In this document: positions 50,624 to 59,327 of the stretch, in pieces
Layout of the letters: each line of letters opens with the position of its first letter
Position numbering within the stretch: the stretch's first letter is position 1
NCBI RefSeq assembly: GCF_003574295.1
Contig: NZ_BHGK01000001.1
Location: 1,860,001 to 1,924,000 of the forward strand
Source of the DNA: Mediterraneibacter butyricigenes
Lineage (GTDB): Bacteria; Bacillota; Clostridia; Lachnospirales; Lachnospiraceae
Direction: 5' to 3'
DNA length: 64,000 nucleotides
Program-made: the position numbers and the translations under genes
Notes under the pieces: model-generated
Database searches by the model: none
The model's input: the letters and a program-made list of their open reading frames with translations, nothing else
What the model was told of the DNA's origin: nothing

Positions 50624-51753
50624 TGAGAAAAGAAGTAGAAATTCTGGTTATTGGCGCAGGACCCGCCGGACTTTCCGCAGCGATTGAAGCTGCAAAATAC
50701 GGCGCAGATGTGCTGGTAGTCGATGAAAATGATAAACCGGGCGGACAGTTATTCAAACAGATCCACAAATTTTTCGGATCCCGCAGACACAAAGCCGGAG
50801 TTCGCGGTGTGGATATCGGGACCGGACTTTTGAAAGAGGTTCAGGATTTAGGCGTAGAAGTGATGTTAAATACAGTTGCTTACGGGATCTATCCAAACGG
50901 AGAAGGCGTAGCCCTTGCGGTCAATGGAGAAGAGGGAAGGATGGTTTATCCGAAAAAGGTCATCATGGCAACAGGAGCCGGAGAAAATCCGCTGGCGTTT
51001 CCGGGATGGACCCTTCCGGGAGTTGTAGGAGCCGGAGCAATTCAGACTATGATCAATGTACACCGTGTTCCTGTTGGAAAACGGGTATTGATGATCGGAA
51101 GCGGAAACGTAGGCCTGATCGTAACTTATCAGTTATTACAGGCAGGAATTGAAGTGGCAGGAATTGTGGAAGCAGCACCGCAGGTCGGAGGATATGGCGT
51201 ACATTCTGCAAAAGTCAGAAGAGCCGGCGTTCCAATGTATACCGGACATACGGTATTGGAGGCTGTTCCGAATGAGGATATGACAGGTGTGATCGGAGCC
51301 GTGATTGCAGAGGTCGATGAGAAATTCCAGCCGATCAAAGGAACGGAACAGTTTGTGGAATGTGATACCATTGGAATTGCAGTAGGACTGACCCCGGATA
51401 TCGCATTACCGTCAATGGCGGATGTAACGTTTGTCAATGCGGGAAGACTTGGTTCTCAGGTACCGATGCATGATCGGAACATGGAAACCACTAAAGAAGG
51501 AATTTATGTAGCCGGAGATTCTTCCGGGGTAGAAGAGGCATCTTCTGCAATCGAGGAAGGAAAACTGGCCGGAATTGCAGCAGCAGAAGCTCTTGGAAAA
51601 GTAGATGCAAAAGTGGCAAAAGAAGCAAAGGCTCAGGTCTGGGATTCCCTGAATCAGTTGAGAACGGGACCGTTTGGAGCAGGACGGCATGACGCAAAGG
51701 AAAAAATCATTGAAGAGATGGAAGAATGGAAGGTGAAAAACAATGCTTGCTAA
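50623..51753 (+). CDS. HcnB-like FAD/NAD(P) oxidoreductase subunit lacking its BFD domain
   Basis: A 376-residue pyridine-nucleotide-disulfide oxidoreductase-type flavoprotein. FAD site ILVIGAGPAGLSAAIEAAKY, second fold VLMIGSGNVGLIVTYQLLQ, and C-terminal IYVAGDSSGVEEASSAIEEG. HcnB and OoxA/NoxA proteins of this type are about 460 residues and end in a cysteine-rich BFD domain; here the chain stops at the end of the flavin domain and the BFD part is on the next gene. GGAGGAG lies before the ATG, which overlaps the ferredoxin stop. Confidence 0.87.
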   Translation: MRKEVEILVIGAGPAGLSAAIEAAKYGADVLVVDENDKPGGQLFKQIHKFFGSRRHKAGVRGVDIGTGLLKEVQDLGVEVMLNTVAYGIYPNGEGVALAVNGEEGRMVYPKKVIMATGAGENPLAFPGWTLPGVVGAGAIQTMINVHRVPVGKRVLMIGSGNVGLIVTYQLLQAGIEVAGIVEAAPQVGGYGVHSAKVRRAGVPMYTGHTVLEAVPNEDMTGVIGAVIAEVDEKFQPIKGTEQFVECDTIGIAVGLTPDIALPSMADVTFVNAGRLGSQVPMHDRNMETTKEGIYVAGDSSGVEEASSAIEEGKLAGIAAAEALGKVDAKVAKEAKAQVWDSLNQLRTGPFGAGRHDAKEKIIEEMEEWKVKNNAC

Positions 51754-52594
51754 GAATGGCTATTTAGATTTGGAAGAAATTATGGACATTCCTGGATTCC
51801 CGGGGCTGGAGACACTTGCAGGGAAAAAATGCGTTGTAGTAGAATGTAAGCAGAACATTCCATGTAATCCGTGCGAGGCAGCCTGTCCACATCATGCGAT
51901 CACGATTGGGGAGCCAATCACCAATCTTCCGGTGGTAGATCCGGAAAAATGTATCGGCTGCGGTCTGTGTGTGGCACAGTGTCCCGGTCAGGCATGTTTC
52001 CTGGTAGATCAGTCCCATGAAGACTATGATACGGTGACTCTGCCCTATGAATATTATCCGCTTCCGGAAAAGGATCAGGAAGTTTATGGTCTGGGAAGAG
52101 ATGGAAAATATTTGGTGAAAGCAACGGTAGTCCGTGTGGTCATGACGAAGATGAACGACCGCACAGCCGTGATTGAGATTAAGGTACCGAAGGGATTCGG
52201 AATGAAGGTTCGAAACATTTCTACGGACGGAAAAAGAATTGCCTCAGAGGATACCAATGAGAAACCGTCAGAAGAAGCATTGAAGCAGATCAATGAAGAT
52301 CAGATGTATGTCTGCCGGTGTGAAGAGATCACGAAAGAAGAAGTGATCCAGGCAGTCCGTGCAGGAGCAACTAGTGTCAATGAAGTGAAGCGTCTGCTCC
52401 GTGCCGGAATGGGACTGTGTCAGGGAAGAAACTGTGCAAAAACGATTGAGCGAATCATTGCGCAGGAGCTTGGGGTAGCTCCTTCACAGGTGCCACAGGC
52501 AACCAAGAGAGGCCCGGTGCGTGCTATTAAGCTGACCGGATATACTTCCTTAGATATTGAGGCACAGGAAGAGATGTTTGAACATGACTGGTAA
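51743..52594 (+). CDS. Dicluster ferredoxin - BFD fusion, electron-transfer subunit of the amine dehydrogenase
   Basis: A 283-residue protein. The N-terminal half has two 4Fe-4S sites: CKQNIPCNPCEAACP (first Cys spacing wider than normal) and CIGCGLCVAQCPG. A middle part (about 110-185) has no motif I know. The C-terminal BFD-type 2Fe-2S domain has VCRCEEITKEEVIQAV and GMGLCQGRNCAKTIERI. The BFD domain is what HcnB-like proteins normally carry at their own C-terminus, so the subunit was split and joined to a ferredoxin, which fits an anaerobe that feeds electrons to a ferredoxin pool. Overlaps the previous gene by 11 nt. Confidence 0.87.
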   Translation: MLAKNGYLDLEEIMDIPGFPGLETLAGKKCVVVECKQNIPCNPCEAACPHHAITIGEPITNLPVVDPEKCIGCGLCVAQCPGQACFLVDQSHEDYDTVTLPYEYYPLPEKDQEVYGLGRDGKYLVKATVVRVVMTKMNDRTAVIEIKVPKGFGMKVRNISTDGKRIASEDTNEKPSEEALKQINEDQMYVCRCEEITKEEVIQAVRAGATSVNEVKRLLRAGMGLCQGRNCAKTIERIIAQELGVAPSQVPQATKRGPVRAIKLTGYTSLDIEAQEEMFEHDW

Positions 52595-52619
52595 GAAACC
52601 ATAAGGATGATTTCTAAAA

Positions 52620-52653
52620 CCCGAAAAGGAGCGTAGGAGTGTGCTCTTTCGGG
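52620..52653 (+). promoter_or_regulatory. Stem-loop before the AGCS symporter gene
   Basis: CCCGAAA-aGGAGC pairs with GCTC-TTTCGGG across a GTAGGAGTGT loop, ending 15 nt before the ATG. It has no U-tract, so it may tune translation or protect processed mRNA. Confidence 0.5.
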
Positions 52654-52668
52654 GGTGGGGGAAAACAT

Positions 52669-54168
52669 ATGAAGTTGAGCGATATTTTTGTGTATTTAAA
52701 TAATCTGGTGTGGTCGAATCCGATTATCTTTCTGATTTTAGGATCCGCCATCTTTTATACCATTATCTTAAAAGGCGTGCAGGTAAGAAACTTAAAGCAT
52801 CAGGTACAATTGTTATTTTCATCCAGTGATTCAGAAGCGGGAATTTCCCCATTCGCAACATTTTGTACGGTTATCGGATACCGTGTGGGGACTGCTAATG
52901 TAGCCGGTGTAGCGGTTGCAATCTGGAGTGGTGGTCCGGGAGCAGTGTTCTGGATGCTGATCACATCCATACTGGATACCGCAATTTCTTATGCAGAATG
53001 TGCACTTGGTCAGGTTTACAAGATTAAACAGGATGGAGAGTACAGAGGAGGAGCTTATTATTACATTCAAAGAGGTCTTGGCTTAAAACCGATTGCTTTG
53101 ATCTATGCACTCCTGACACTGATCTGTGTGCCAATCCTGACGGTTGCACCTCATGCATTTTCCATTACCAGTGGATTTAAAAACAGTCTGGGAATTTCCC
53201 AGTATATCACAGGTGCGATTGTAGCAGTTCTTCTGTTCATCGTTATCTCCGGAGGAATCCGAAGAATCGCAAAGACCGCAGAGATGGTAGTTCCGTTTAT
53301 GACCATTGGATTTGTCATTCTGACCATTATCGTCATCGTGATGCGGATCGGTGAAGTACCGGCAGCACTTAGTATGATCGTGAGCAGTGCATTCGGAACC
53401 AATGCAGTCTTCGGAGGACTGATGGGAACCGCAGTGTTGTGGGGAGTAAAGAGATCTGTAAACTCATCCGGAGCAGGAATGGGAGAAGCCGTACCGGCAG
53501 CATCCGCAACCGAGTGTTCTCATCCGGGTGTTCAGGGATTAGTGAATTCTTTCTCTGTATATATTGATGTATTCGTATGTATCTGTACTGCACTGATTAT
53601 TATCCTGACAGATTGTTTTAACGTACAGGATACCGCAGGAAATATTATTCATGTAAGTGGCGGCTCCACAGCCATTGCAACCCAGGCTGCCGAACCTGGT
53701 ATCGCATGGGCACAGGAAGCACTGAACAGTATTTTTCCGGGAGGAATCGGGGCTGTTGTTCTGGCGTTTTTCCTATTCTTCTTCGCATTTACAACTTTGT
53801 TGAACTACTACTATCAGGGTGAGACAGCTATTGCCTATATGCTGTATAACAAATCTCAGAAGACCAGAAAGACCGCAATCTGGGCGCTACGAATCGTGAT
53901 GCCGATTGTATTTTTCTACTTCGCAATTCAGACTTCTTCTACCAGTTTCTCTTCCGGAGAACTTGGTGTAGGACTGATGGTATGGTTTAACGTGATCATT
54001 CTGCTGATCATGTCACCGACCATTAAGAAAGTCTTTGAGGATTACACCAGACAGCGGAAAGATGGCGTAGAGAAGCCGGTCTTTAATCCGGAGAAGCTTG
54101 GAATTAAAAATGCAGATATCTGGATGGAGATCAATAAAGATGCCATTGAGGCAGAAAATAATAAGTAG
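52669..54168 (+). CDS. AGCS-family sodium:amino acid symporter
   Basis: A 499-residue membrane protein with ten to eleven spans. Family signatures: FATFCTVIGYRVGTANVAGVA, GGPGAVFWML, EGAYRGGAYYYI-like GEYRGGAYYYIQRGLG and GMGEAVPAASATECSHP. AGCS members take up alanine, glycine or related amino acids with sodium. Located between the amine dehydrogenase and sugar kinase genes, it is probably the importer of the pathway substrate. ATG 52669 follows a G-rich ribosome site. Confidence 0.93.
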   Translation: MKLSDIFVYLNNLVWSNPIIFLILGSAIFYTIILKGVQVRNLKHQVQLLFSSSDSEAGISPFATFCTVIGYRVGTANVAGVAVAIWSGGPGAVFWMLITSILDTAISYAECALGQVYKIKQDGEYRGGAYYYIQRGLGLKPIALIYALLTLICVPILTVAPHAFSITSGFKNSLGISQYITGAIVAVLLFIVISGGIRRIAKTAEMVVPFMTIGFVILTIIVIVMRIGEVPAALSMIVSSAFGTNAVFGGLMGTAVLWGVKRSVNSSGAGMGEAVPAASATECSHPGVQGLVNSFSVYIDVFVCICTALIIILTDCFNVQDTAGNIIHVSGGSTAIATQAAEPGIAWAQEALNSIFPGGIGAVVLAFFLFFFAFTTLLNYYYQGETAIAYMLYNKSQKTRKTAIWALRIVMPIVFFYFAIQTSSTSFSSGELGVGLMVWFNVIILLIMSPTIKKVFEDYTRQRKDGVEKPVFNPEKLGIKNADIWMEINKDAIEAENNK

Positions 54169-54202
54169 AGTAAAATAAGAAATATATTCAAGTTGAATGT
54201 GA

Positions 54203-54238
54203 GGGATATTTTCTGGATAAATGTTCGGGAAGTATCCC
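54203..54238 (+). promoter_or_regulatory. Stem-loop before the FGGY kinase gene
   Basis: GGGATA(T)TT pairs with AAG-TATCCC around a 20-nt loop; ATTCAAGTTGAAT at 54186-54198 is a separate short dyad. They lie in the 95-nt gap after the symporter gene. Confidence 0.4.
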
Positions 54239-54263
54239 GTAAGAAAGAAGGGCAGGTGAGAAC

Positions 54264-55775
54264 ATGAGACATATTCTTGGAATCGATATCGGTACGACTG
54301 CAATCAAAGCAGCAGTGATCGGGGAAGACGGAAAAGTATATGGAGAGGAAACTTCGGAATATGTACTGACGACATTACCTTCCGGGGAAGTGGAAGCGGA
54401 TCTGAAACTCTATGAGGATGCTTTTGCAGGTGCCATCAGAGGTGCAGTGAAGAATTCCGGCATGGATAAAAAGGATATAAAATGTGTAGGATTTTCATCC
54501 ACCGCAGAAACCTGCGTATTTCTGGATGAAAAGAATCAGCCTCTTTGTAAAGTAATCGCTTGGATGGATACAAGGGGAACGAAAGAGGCACAATATTTAT
54601 CCGAACATTTTGAGAAGAAAGATATTATCAGCAAAGTGGGATTCGACGATTTCTATGCAATCCATCCGATCAGCAAGATTCTGGCGGTGAAAAATAAATC
54701 ACCGGAGATCTTTGAAAAGACCAGAATGTTTGCACAGATCAAAGACTATTTTGTCTACGTGCTTTCCGGTAAATTTATCACGGAAGATTCGGTGGCCAGT
54801 GATCATGGATTCTTTGATATTACGAATCGGTGTTACTGGAAGGAAATGCTGGATTTCATAGGAATCGATTCGAAGTATCTTCCGGAACTGGTAGAACCGG
54901 GACAGGAGATTGGAACGATTACCGCAGCAGCGGCAGAGACCTTTGGACTGGATCCGGATACCAGAATCAATGTAGGTGCATTTGATCAGGCGTGTGGTGC
55001 CATCGGTGCCGGAAATATCAAGCCGGGTATTGCATCAGAAAGCACGGGATCTGCGCTGGTAACGGTGGCAACGATTGATAAGTTGAGCGAAGATTCCACA
55101 GGAGAGGTACCGACGTTATGCAGCGGTATTCCGGGGAAATATATGTATCAGCCATATTGTACCGGTGCAATGATCACGAAGTGGTTCCGGGACGCATTTT
55201 GCGAGACAGAAAAACAGATCGAAAAGGAAACCGGTCTGAATGCATATACTCAGATGGATGACCTGGTGAAAGCGACGCCGCCGGGAGCGGACGGACTGAT
55301 CATGCTTCCCTATTTTCAGGGATCCGGAATTCCGGAACTCAATGAGAAAGCCAGTGGTGTGTACTACGGAATCCATGCGGGACATACCAGGGGACATTTT
55401 ATCAGGGCAATTATGGAAGGACTTGCCATTGCACTGAAAAGGATGTTGGAATGCGAGAAAGAACTGGGAGCTACCATGGACGAGATTCGATCTTTGGGTG
55501 GTGGTTCCAAATCAAAAGCATGGTGCCAGATCAAAGCAGATATTTTAGGAATTCCGGTTAAGGTAATCAAAAACAGCGGAAGTACGCCGTGCATGGGATG
55601 CGCGATTCTTGCCGGAGTGGCAAATGGAATCTGGCCATCAGTAGAAGAGGCAACAGAACGATTTGTAGAGATTGAAGAAACGTATGAACCTAATCCGGAA
55701 AATGCAGAAATCTATGCAGAAACTTACCGGAAATATGTAGAAATCTCGAAAGCCTTGAATCCGACCTTTTATTAA
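54264..55775 (+). CDS. FGGY-family carbohydrate kinase
   Basis: A 503-residue sugar or polyol kinase of the xylulokinase/gluconokinase branch. ATP-site start ILGIDIGTTAIKAAVIGEDG, IAWMDTRGTKEAQ, catalytic-base Asp in NVGAFDQACGAIGAGNIKPG, and GGGSKSKAWCQIKADILGIPV near the C-terminus. Specificity cannot be read from the motifs. As last gene of the amine-oxidation cluster it should phosphorylate a sugar, polyol or sugar acid released from the substrate and supply the DeoR effector. GGCAGGTGAG precedes the ATG. Confidence 0.92.
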   Translation: MRHILGIDIGTTAIKAAVIGEDGKVYGEETSEYVLTTLPSGEVEADLKLYEDAFAGAIRGAVKNSGMDKKDIKCVGFSSTAETCVFLDEKNQPLCKVIAWMDTRGTKEAQYLSEHFEKKDIISKVGFDDFYAIHPISKILAVKNKSPEIFEKTRMFAQIKDYFVYVLSGKFITEDSVASDHGFFDITNRCYWKEMLDFIGIDSKYLPELVEPGQEIGTITAAAAETFGLDPDTRINVGAFDQACGAIGAGNIKPGIASESTGSALVTVATIDKLSEDSTGEVPTLCSGIPGKYMYQPYCTGAMITKWFRDAFCETEKQIEKETGLNAYTQMDDLVKATPPGADGLIMLPYFQGSGIPELNEKASGVYYGIHAGHTRGHFIRAIMEGLAIALKRMLECEKELGATMDEIRSLGGGSKSKAWCQIKADILGIPVKVIKNSGSTPCMGCAILAGVANGIWPSVEEATERFVEIEETYEPNPENAEIYAETYRKYVEISKALNPTFY

Positions 55776-55808
55776 AAACATACTACCATAGGAACTCCTT
55801 TATATAGC

Positions 55809-55844
55809 AAAAACACAGCCGGTCTTTGGACAGGCTGTGTTTTT
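55809..55844 (+). terminator. Terminator of the catabolic operon
   Basis: AAAAACACAGCC and GGCTGTGTTTTT form a 12-bp perfect stem with built-in A and T tracts, so it can work in both directions. Confidence 0.9.
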
Positions 55845-55856
55845 GATTGCCGGGTT

Positions 55857-55980
55857 ATAGGACAAAGAGGTTCAGTGAACCATTTTTAGTTATCTACCGA
55901 GTTATAGTAATATAACTTTAACTCCCGCAAAAGGAATGCATAAGGCAAGCGTAAGCGGTTCCCGTAGCAACCTTTGGCGG
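55857..55980 (+). repeat. Copy E: ~120-nt structured repeat, right side of the catabolic island
   Basis: 5' part has a perfect GGTTC-AGT-GAACC dyad (55869-55881) and GTTATA-GTAA-TATAAC; 3' part (55922-55980) has CTCCCGC-a-AAAGG pairing with CCTTT-g-GCGG around a loop with GGCAAGCGTAAGCGGTTCCC. Same orientation and order as 45932-46052. Confidence 0.8.
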
Positions 55981-56028
55981 ATTGCATTTTATTGAAAATA
56001 AATCGATGTCGGAATAAAAGTGTCGGGA

Positions 56029-56841
56029 CTAATCCCTCATAAACTCATTGATTACATGCAGCACCCCGTCATTATCGTTGGACTTGGTGATGTAATCTGC
56101 GATCTCCTTCAGAGCGCTCTGTGCATTTTCCATGGCAACGCCAAGACCGGCACATTCAATCATGGACAGGTCATTGAAGCCATCTCCGCAGCAGATCATT
56201 TCATTTACCGTCAGGTTCAGGCTTAAGAGCAGCTTTTTCAGGGAGTTTCCCTTGTCGATGTTCTGGGGCATGATCTCGATGAACCAGGGGTCGGAATTAT
56301 AAATATTCAGGTAACCGTGGAAAGTATCCTGTAGTTCCTTTAAGATCGGAGCCACATCGATCGGTTCTCCGGTGACCAGCAGTTTGTTGATCGGAAAATC
56401 GATGGCATTTCCGAAATCCGGCTGGTGGACGATCGGCATGTGATTGATAAAGGATTCCAGTTCTGTATATTTGGTGGAAGTCAGACCGGAGAGGATGGTG
56501 TCGTTCTTGTAGGTGGCCAGATCCACCCGGGGATATTTTTTCACGATTTCGTAAATCGGTTTAACGACACGGTTCGGTAGTAGTTTGTTATAAATGATTT
56601 CCTGGGTTTTGCACTGACGGATACGTCCGCCGTTATAAGACAGGATGTAACTGCCGTATTTTTCCAATTGTAGTTCCTTTGCCAGCGGAAGAACTCCCTG
56701 TTCCGGACGACCGGAAGCCAGGACGACTTTCTTTCCATCTGCTTGAATTTCAAGAAGTGCGCGCTTAGTAGGTTCCGTGATTTCTTTTTTGGAATTGGTA
56801 AGGGTTCCGTCCAGATCCAGGACTAATAACTCATAGCTCAT
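56029..56841 (-). CDS. Cof-type HAD superfamily phosphatase
   Basis: A 270-residue HAD IIB hydrolase. Motif I LLVLDLDGTLTNSKKEI (nucleophile Asp), VLASGRPEQGV (motif II), Lys in IDKGNSLKKLL, and motif IV CCGDGFNDLSMIECAGLGVAMENA. Cof-like enzymes dephosphorylate sugar phosphates and FMN or PLP. GAGG precedes the ATG, 26 nt after the murF-side stop region; it is the last gene of the minus-strand set. Confidence 0.93.
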   Translation of the reverse strand: MSYELLVLDLDGTLTNSKKEITEPTKRALLEIQADGKKVVLASGRPEQGVLPLAKELQLEKYGSYILSYNGGRIRQCKTQEIIYNKLLPNRVVKPIYEIVKKYPRVDLATYKNDTILSGLTSTKYTELESFINHMPIVHQPDFGNAIDFPINKLLVTGEPIDVAPILKELQDTFHGYLNIYNSDPWFIEIMPQNIDKGNSLKKLLLSLNLTVNEMICCGDGFNDLSMIECAGLGVAMENAQSALKEIADYITKSNDNDGVLHVINEFMRD

Positions 56842-56867
56842 AAATTACCTCATTAACTTTTATAGTT

Positions 56868-58232
56868 CTACAATCTTTCGATAATTTCCGGGAATTCCAT
56901 TCCGTGAGATGCTTTGACCAAAATAGTGTCGTTTTCTTTTATAATGTTGCTCATTTCGGCAAAAAATGCATCTTTGGAGTCAAAATGTAATGCAGTTCCC
57001 TTGAAATCCGGGACGGAAATGGCACCTTCATGGATTGCTTTGGAAAGTTCTCCGATGCTGATGATCAGATCAATGCCTTTCTGCGCGGCAAATTCGCCCA
57101 CTTCCCGGTGAAGGGAACGTTCCTCTTTGCCCAGTTCAAACATATCGCCAAGGATGGCGACTTTCCGTGTATTGGCACAGGTCAGGACTTCCAGAGAAGC
57201 TTTCATGGAGACTGGATTGGCATTGTAGCAGTCATCCAGAATGGTCAGGCCATGTTTCTCGATCAGGTTATTTCGACCGGAAATCGGAACCAGGTTGGCA
57301 ACGCCCTGACAGATTTCTTTGTCGGAAAGTCCGAGAGCCGCTCCCACGCAGACTCCGGCCAATGCATTGTAGACCATATGCGGTCCCGGAATCGGAATCG
57401 TCAGATCCAGGGTGCGTCCTTCCAGATGCACCTGACAGGCCGTTCCTTTTAAGCCAAGGCTCTGAATGTGGTCGGCATAGACTTCAAGCTGATCGTTTAG
57501 CCCGAAAAAGATCGGTTTAATCTGTTTATACTGTGTCACGGTGGAAAGTTTATCGTCATCTCCGTTTAAAATAATCGTACCGTTTGGGGTTATGAATCGG
57601 AACATATCAGTTTTCTCTTTCAGAATTCCATCCCGGCTTTTTAAGGCTTCTATATGCGCCAGTCCGATGTTGGAAATGACGCAGATGTCCGGCCGGGCAA
57701 TCTTTGCCAGAGGCTCCATATCTCCGAAATGGCTGATCCCCATTTCAAGTACGGCAATCTGATGTTCTTCCCGAATGTTGAAAACAGTCAGGGGAAGCCC
57801 GATCTCGTTATTAAAGTTTCCTTCGGTTTTTAAAACCTTATATTTCTGGGACAGTACCGAAGCAATCATTTCTTTGGTACTGGTCTTTCCTACACTTCCG
57901 GTGATTCCCACAACTTTGATGTTTAAGGATTTTCGGTAATGTTCTGCCAGATCCTTTAGGGCCTGAAGTGAAGAATTTACCAGAATATAGGGATAGGAAG
58001 CTTCCTCGATCCGTTTTTCGGAAATGGCGCAGAGCGCACCTTTTTCCATGACCTGCGGAATGAAAACATGACCGTCCACTCTTGCACCGCGTACGGCAAC
58101 AAAGAGAAATCCGGGTTCGACCTTCCTGCTGTCAATGGCGACGCCGGTTACTTCCTGATGATAAGCTTCTTCTGATCCGTAGTAGACACCACCGCAGGCT
58201 ACGGCGATTTCTTTCAATGACATATGTTTCAT
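56868..58232 (-). CDS. murF: UDP-N-acetylmuramoyl-tripeptide--D-alanyl-D-alanine ligase MurF
   Basis: A 454-residue Mur ligase that adds D-Ala-D-Ala to the UDP-muramyl tripeptide. The N-terminal MurF domain has VTGVAIDSRKVEPGFLFVAV, the ATP site is GITGSVGKTSTKEMIASVL, and the C-terminal part has LDDCYNANPVSMKASLEVL. AGAGGA lies 8 nt before the ATG. It follows ddl, the source of its dipeptide substrate, in the usual gene order. Confidence 0.95.
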   Translation of the reverse strand: MKHMSLKEIAVACGGVYYGSEEAYHQEVTGVAIDSRKVEPGFLFVAVRGARVDGHVFIPQVMEKGALCAISEKRIEEASYPYILVNSSLQALKDLAEHYRKSLNIKVVGITGSVGKTSTKEMIASVLSQKYKVLKTEGNFNNEIGLPLTVFNIREEHQIAVLEMGISHFGDMEPLAKIARPDICVISNIGLAHIEALKSRDGILKEKTDMFRFITPNGTIILNGDDDKLSTVTQYKQIKPIFFGLNDQLEVYADHIQSLGLKGTACQVHLEGRTLDLTIPIPGPHMVYNALAGVCVGAALGLSDKEICQGVANLVPISGRNNLIEKHGLTILDDCYNANPVSMKASLEVLTCANTRKVAILGDMFELGKEERSLHREVGEFAAQKGIDLIISIGELSKAIHEGAISVPDFKGTALHFDSKDAFFAEMSNIIKENDTILVKASHGMEFPEIIERL

Positions 58233-58267
58233 AACGATTGTCCTCTATTTTATAAATTACATCACTT

Positions 58268-59323
58268 CTACTGATATCGTGCTTCCAGAGATTTTTGAAT
58301 GATCAGTTCACAGAGATCTCCATACTCAATACCGACCGCTTTCGCTTCTTTTGGAAGAAGGCTGGCTGCGGTCATACCCGGCAGGGTGTTGACTTCCAGA
58401 CAGTACAGGTTGTCGTTTTCATCCAGCAGGAAGTCGGCACGGCTGTAGACATTCAGTTTCAGTGCATGGAACGCGCGAACGGTCAGTTCCTGCATTTTCT
58501 GAGAGATTTCTTCACTGATATTGGCAGGACAGATTTCCTCGGAACCGCCGTCCTGATATTTGTTGGCATAATCAAAGAATCCGGTCTTCGGAATGATCTC
58601 GATCGGTGGAAGTGCTTTTCCGTCGATGATGCCGCAGGCAAATTCCCGTCCTTTGATATAAGGCTCAATGATCAGTTCATCTTCATACTGGAAGGATTTT
58701 TCCAGGGCTTCGCGGTATTCTTCTTCGGTATTTACGATATAAACACCGATGCTGGAGCCGCCGGAGCATGGTTTCACAACTACCGGAAGAGACAGTCCCA
58801 TCTCTGACAACGGTTTGTCGAGGTCTTTCTTATACAGCCATCCGCCGCCCGGTGTGGAAACGTTGCAGCGCTGGAAGATCACTTTTGTCACGCCTTTGTC
58901 CATGGCGAGTGCACAGCCCAGAGAATCCGGGCCGGTATAACGGATGCCCAACAGATCGAAAGTTGCCTGTAATTTTCCGTTCTCTCCTTCGCCACCGTGA
59001 AGACCTAAGAAGGTAATGTCAGCCAGACGGCACAGTTCGATGACATTTGGGCCAAGGAAGCAGTCAGACTGATCCGGTCTGGAAGCTTTGACGGCTGCAA
59101 GATCCGGCTCTGTGGTGCTGATGTTTTTGGCAATCTCCAGTCCATGATTCGGGAGAGTGAAGACGTCTTCCAGATTTTCCGGTGCATCCGGAAGTCCCAT
59201 AAAGACATCCAGAAGAAATGCATCGTGTCCTTTTTCGATTAATGTTTTACAGATTCCGGCACTGGATGTTAAAGAAACATCACGTTCGGTACTTAAACCT
59301 CCGGCTAATACGATAATCTTCAT
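58268..59323 (-). CDS. ddl: D-alanine--D-alanine ligase
   Basis: A 351-residue ATP-grasp ligase making D-Ala-D-Ala for peptidoglycan. IIVLAGGLSTERDVSLTS is the N-terminal block, FLGLHGGEGENGKLQ carries the first conserved His/Glu, VVKPCSGGSSIGVYIV the ATP loop, and CLEVNTLPGMTAASLLPKEA the C-terminal metal site. AAAGGAGAGG precedes the ATG, 4 nt after the pncB stop. Confidence 0.95.
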   Translation of the reverse strand: MKIIVLAGGLSTERDVSLTSSAGICKTLIEKGHDAFLLDVFMGLPDAPENLEDVFTLPNHGLEIAKNISTTEPDLAAVKASRPDQSDCFLGPNVIELCRLADITFLGLHGGEGENGKLQATFDLLGIRYTGPDSLGCALAMDKGVTKVIFQRCNVSTPGGGWLYKKDLDKPLSEMGLSLPVVVKPCSGGSSIGVYIVNTEEEYREALEKSFQYEDELIIEPYIKGREFACGIIDGKALPPIEIIPKTGFFDYANKYQDGGSEEICPANISEEISQKMQELTVRAFHALKLNVYSRADFLLDENDNLYCLEVNTLPGMTAASLLPKEAKAVGIEYGDLCELIIQKSLEARYQ

Positions 59324-59327
59324 GATT

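Noticed and set aside
49190-52594. Hydrogen cyanide synthase
   Set aside because: The subunits are HcnABC-like, but the same architecture serves opine and D-hydroxyproline oxidation, and the neighbours (kinase, DapA-family protein, symporter) fit catabolism.
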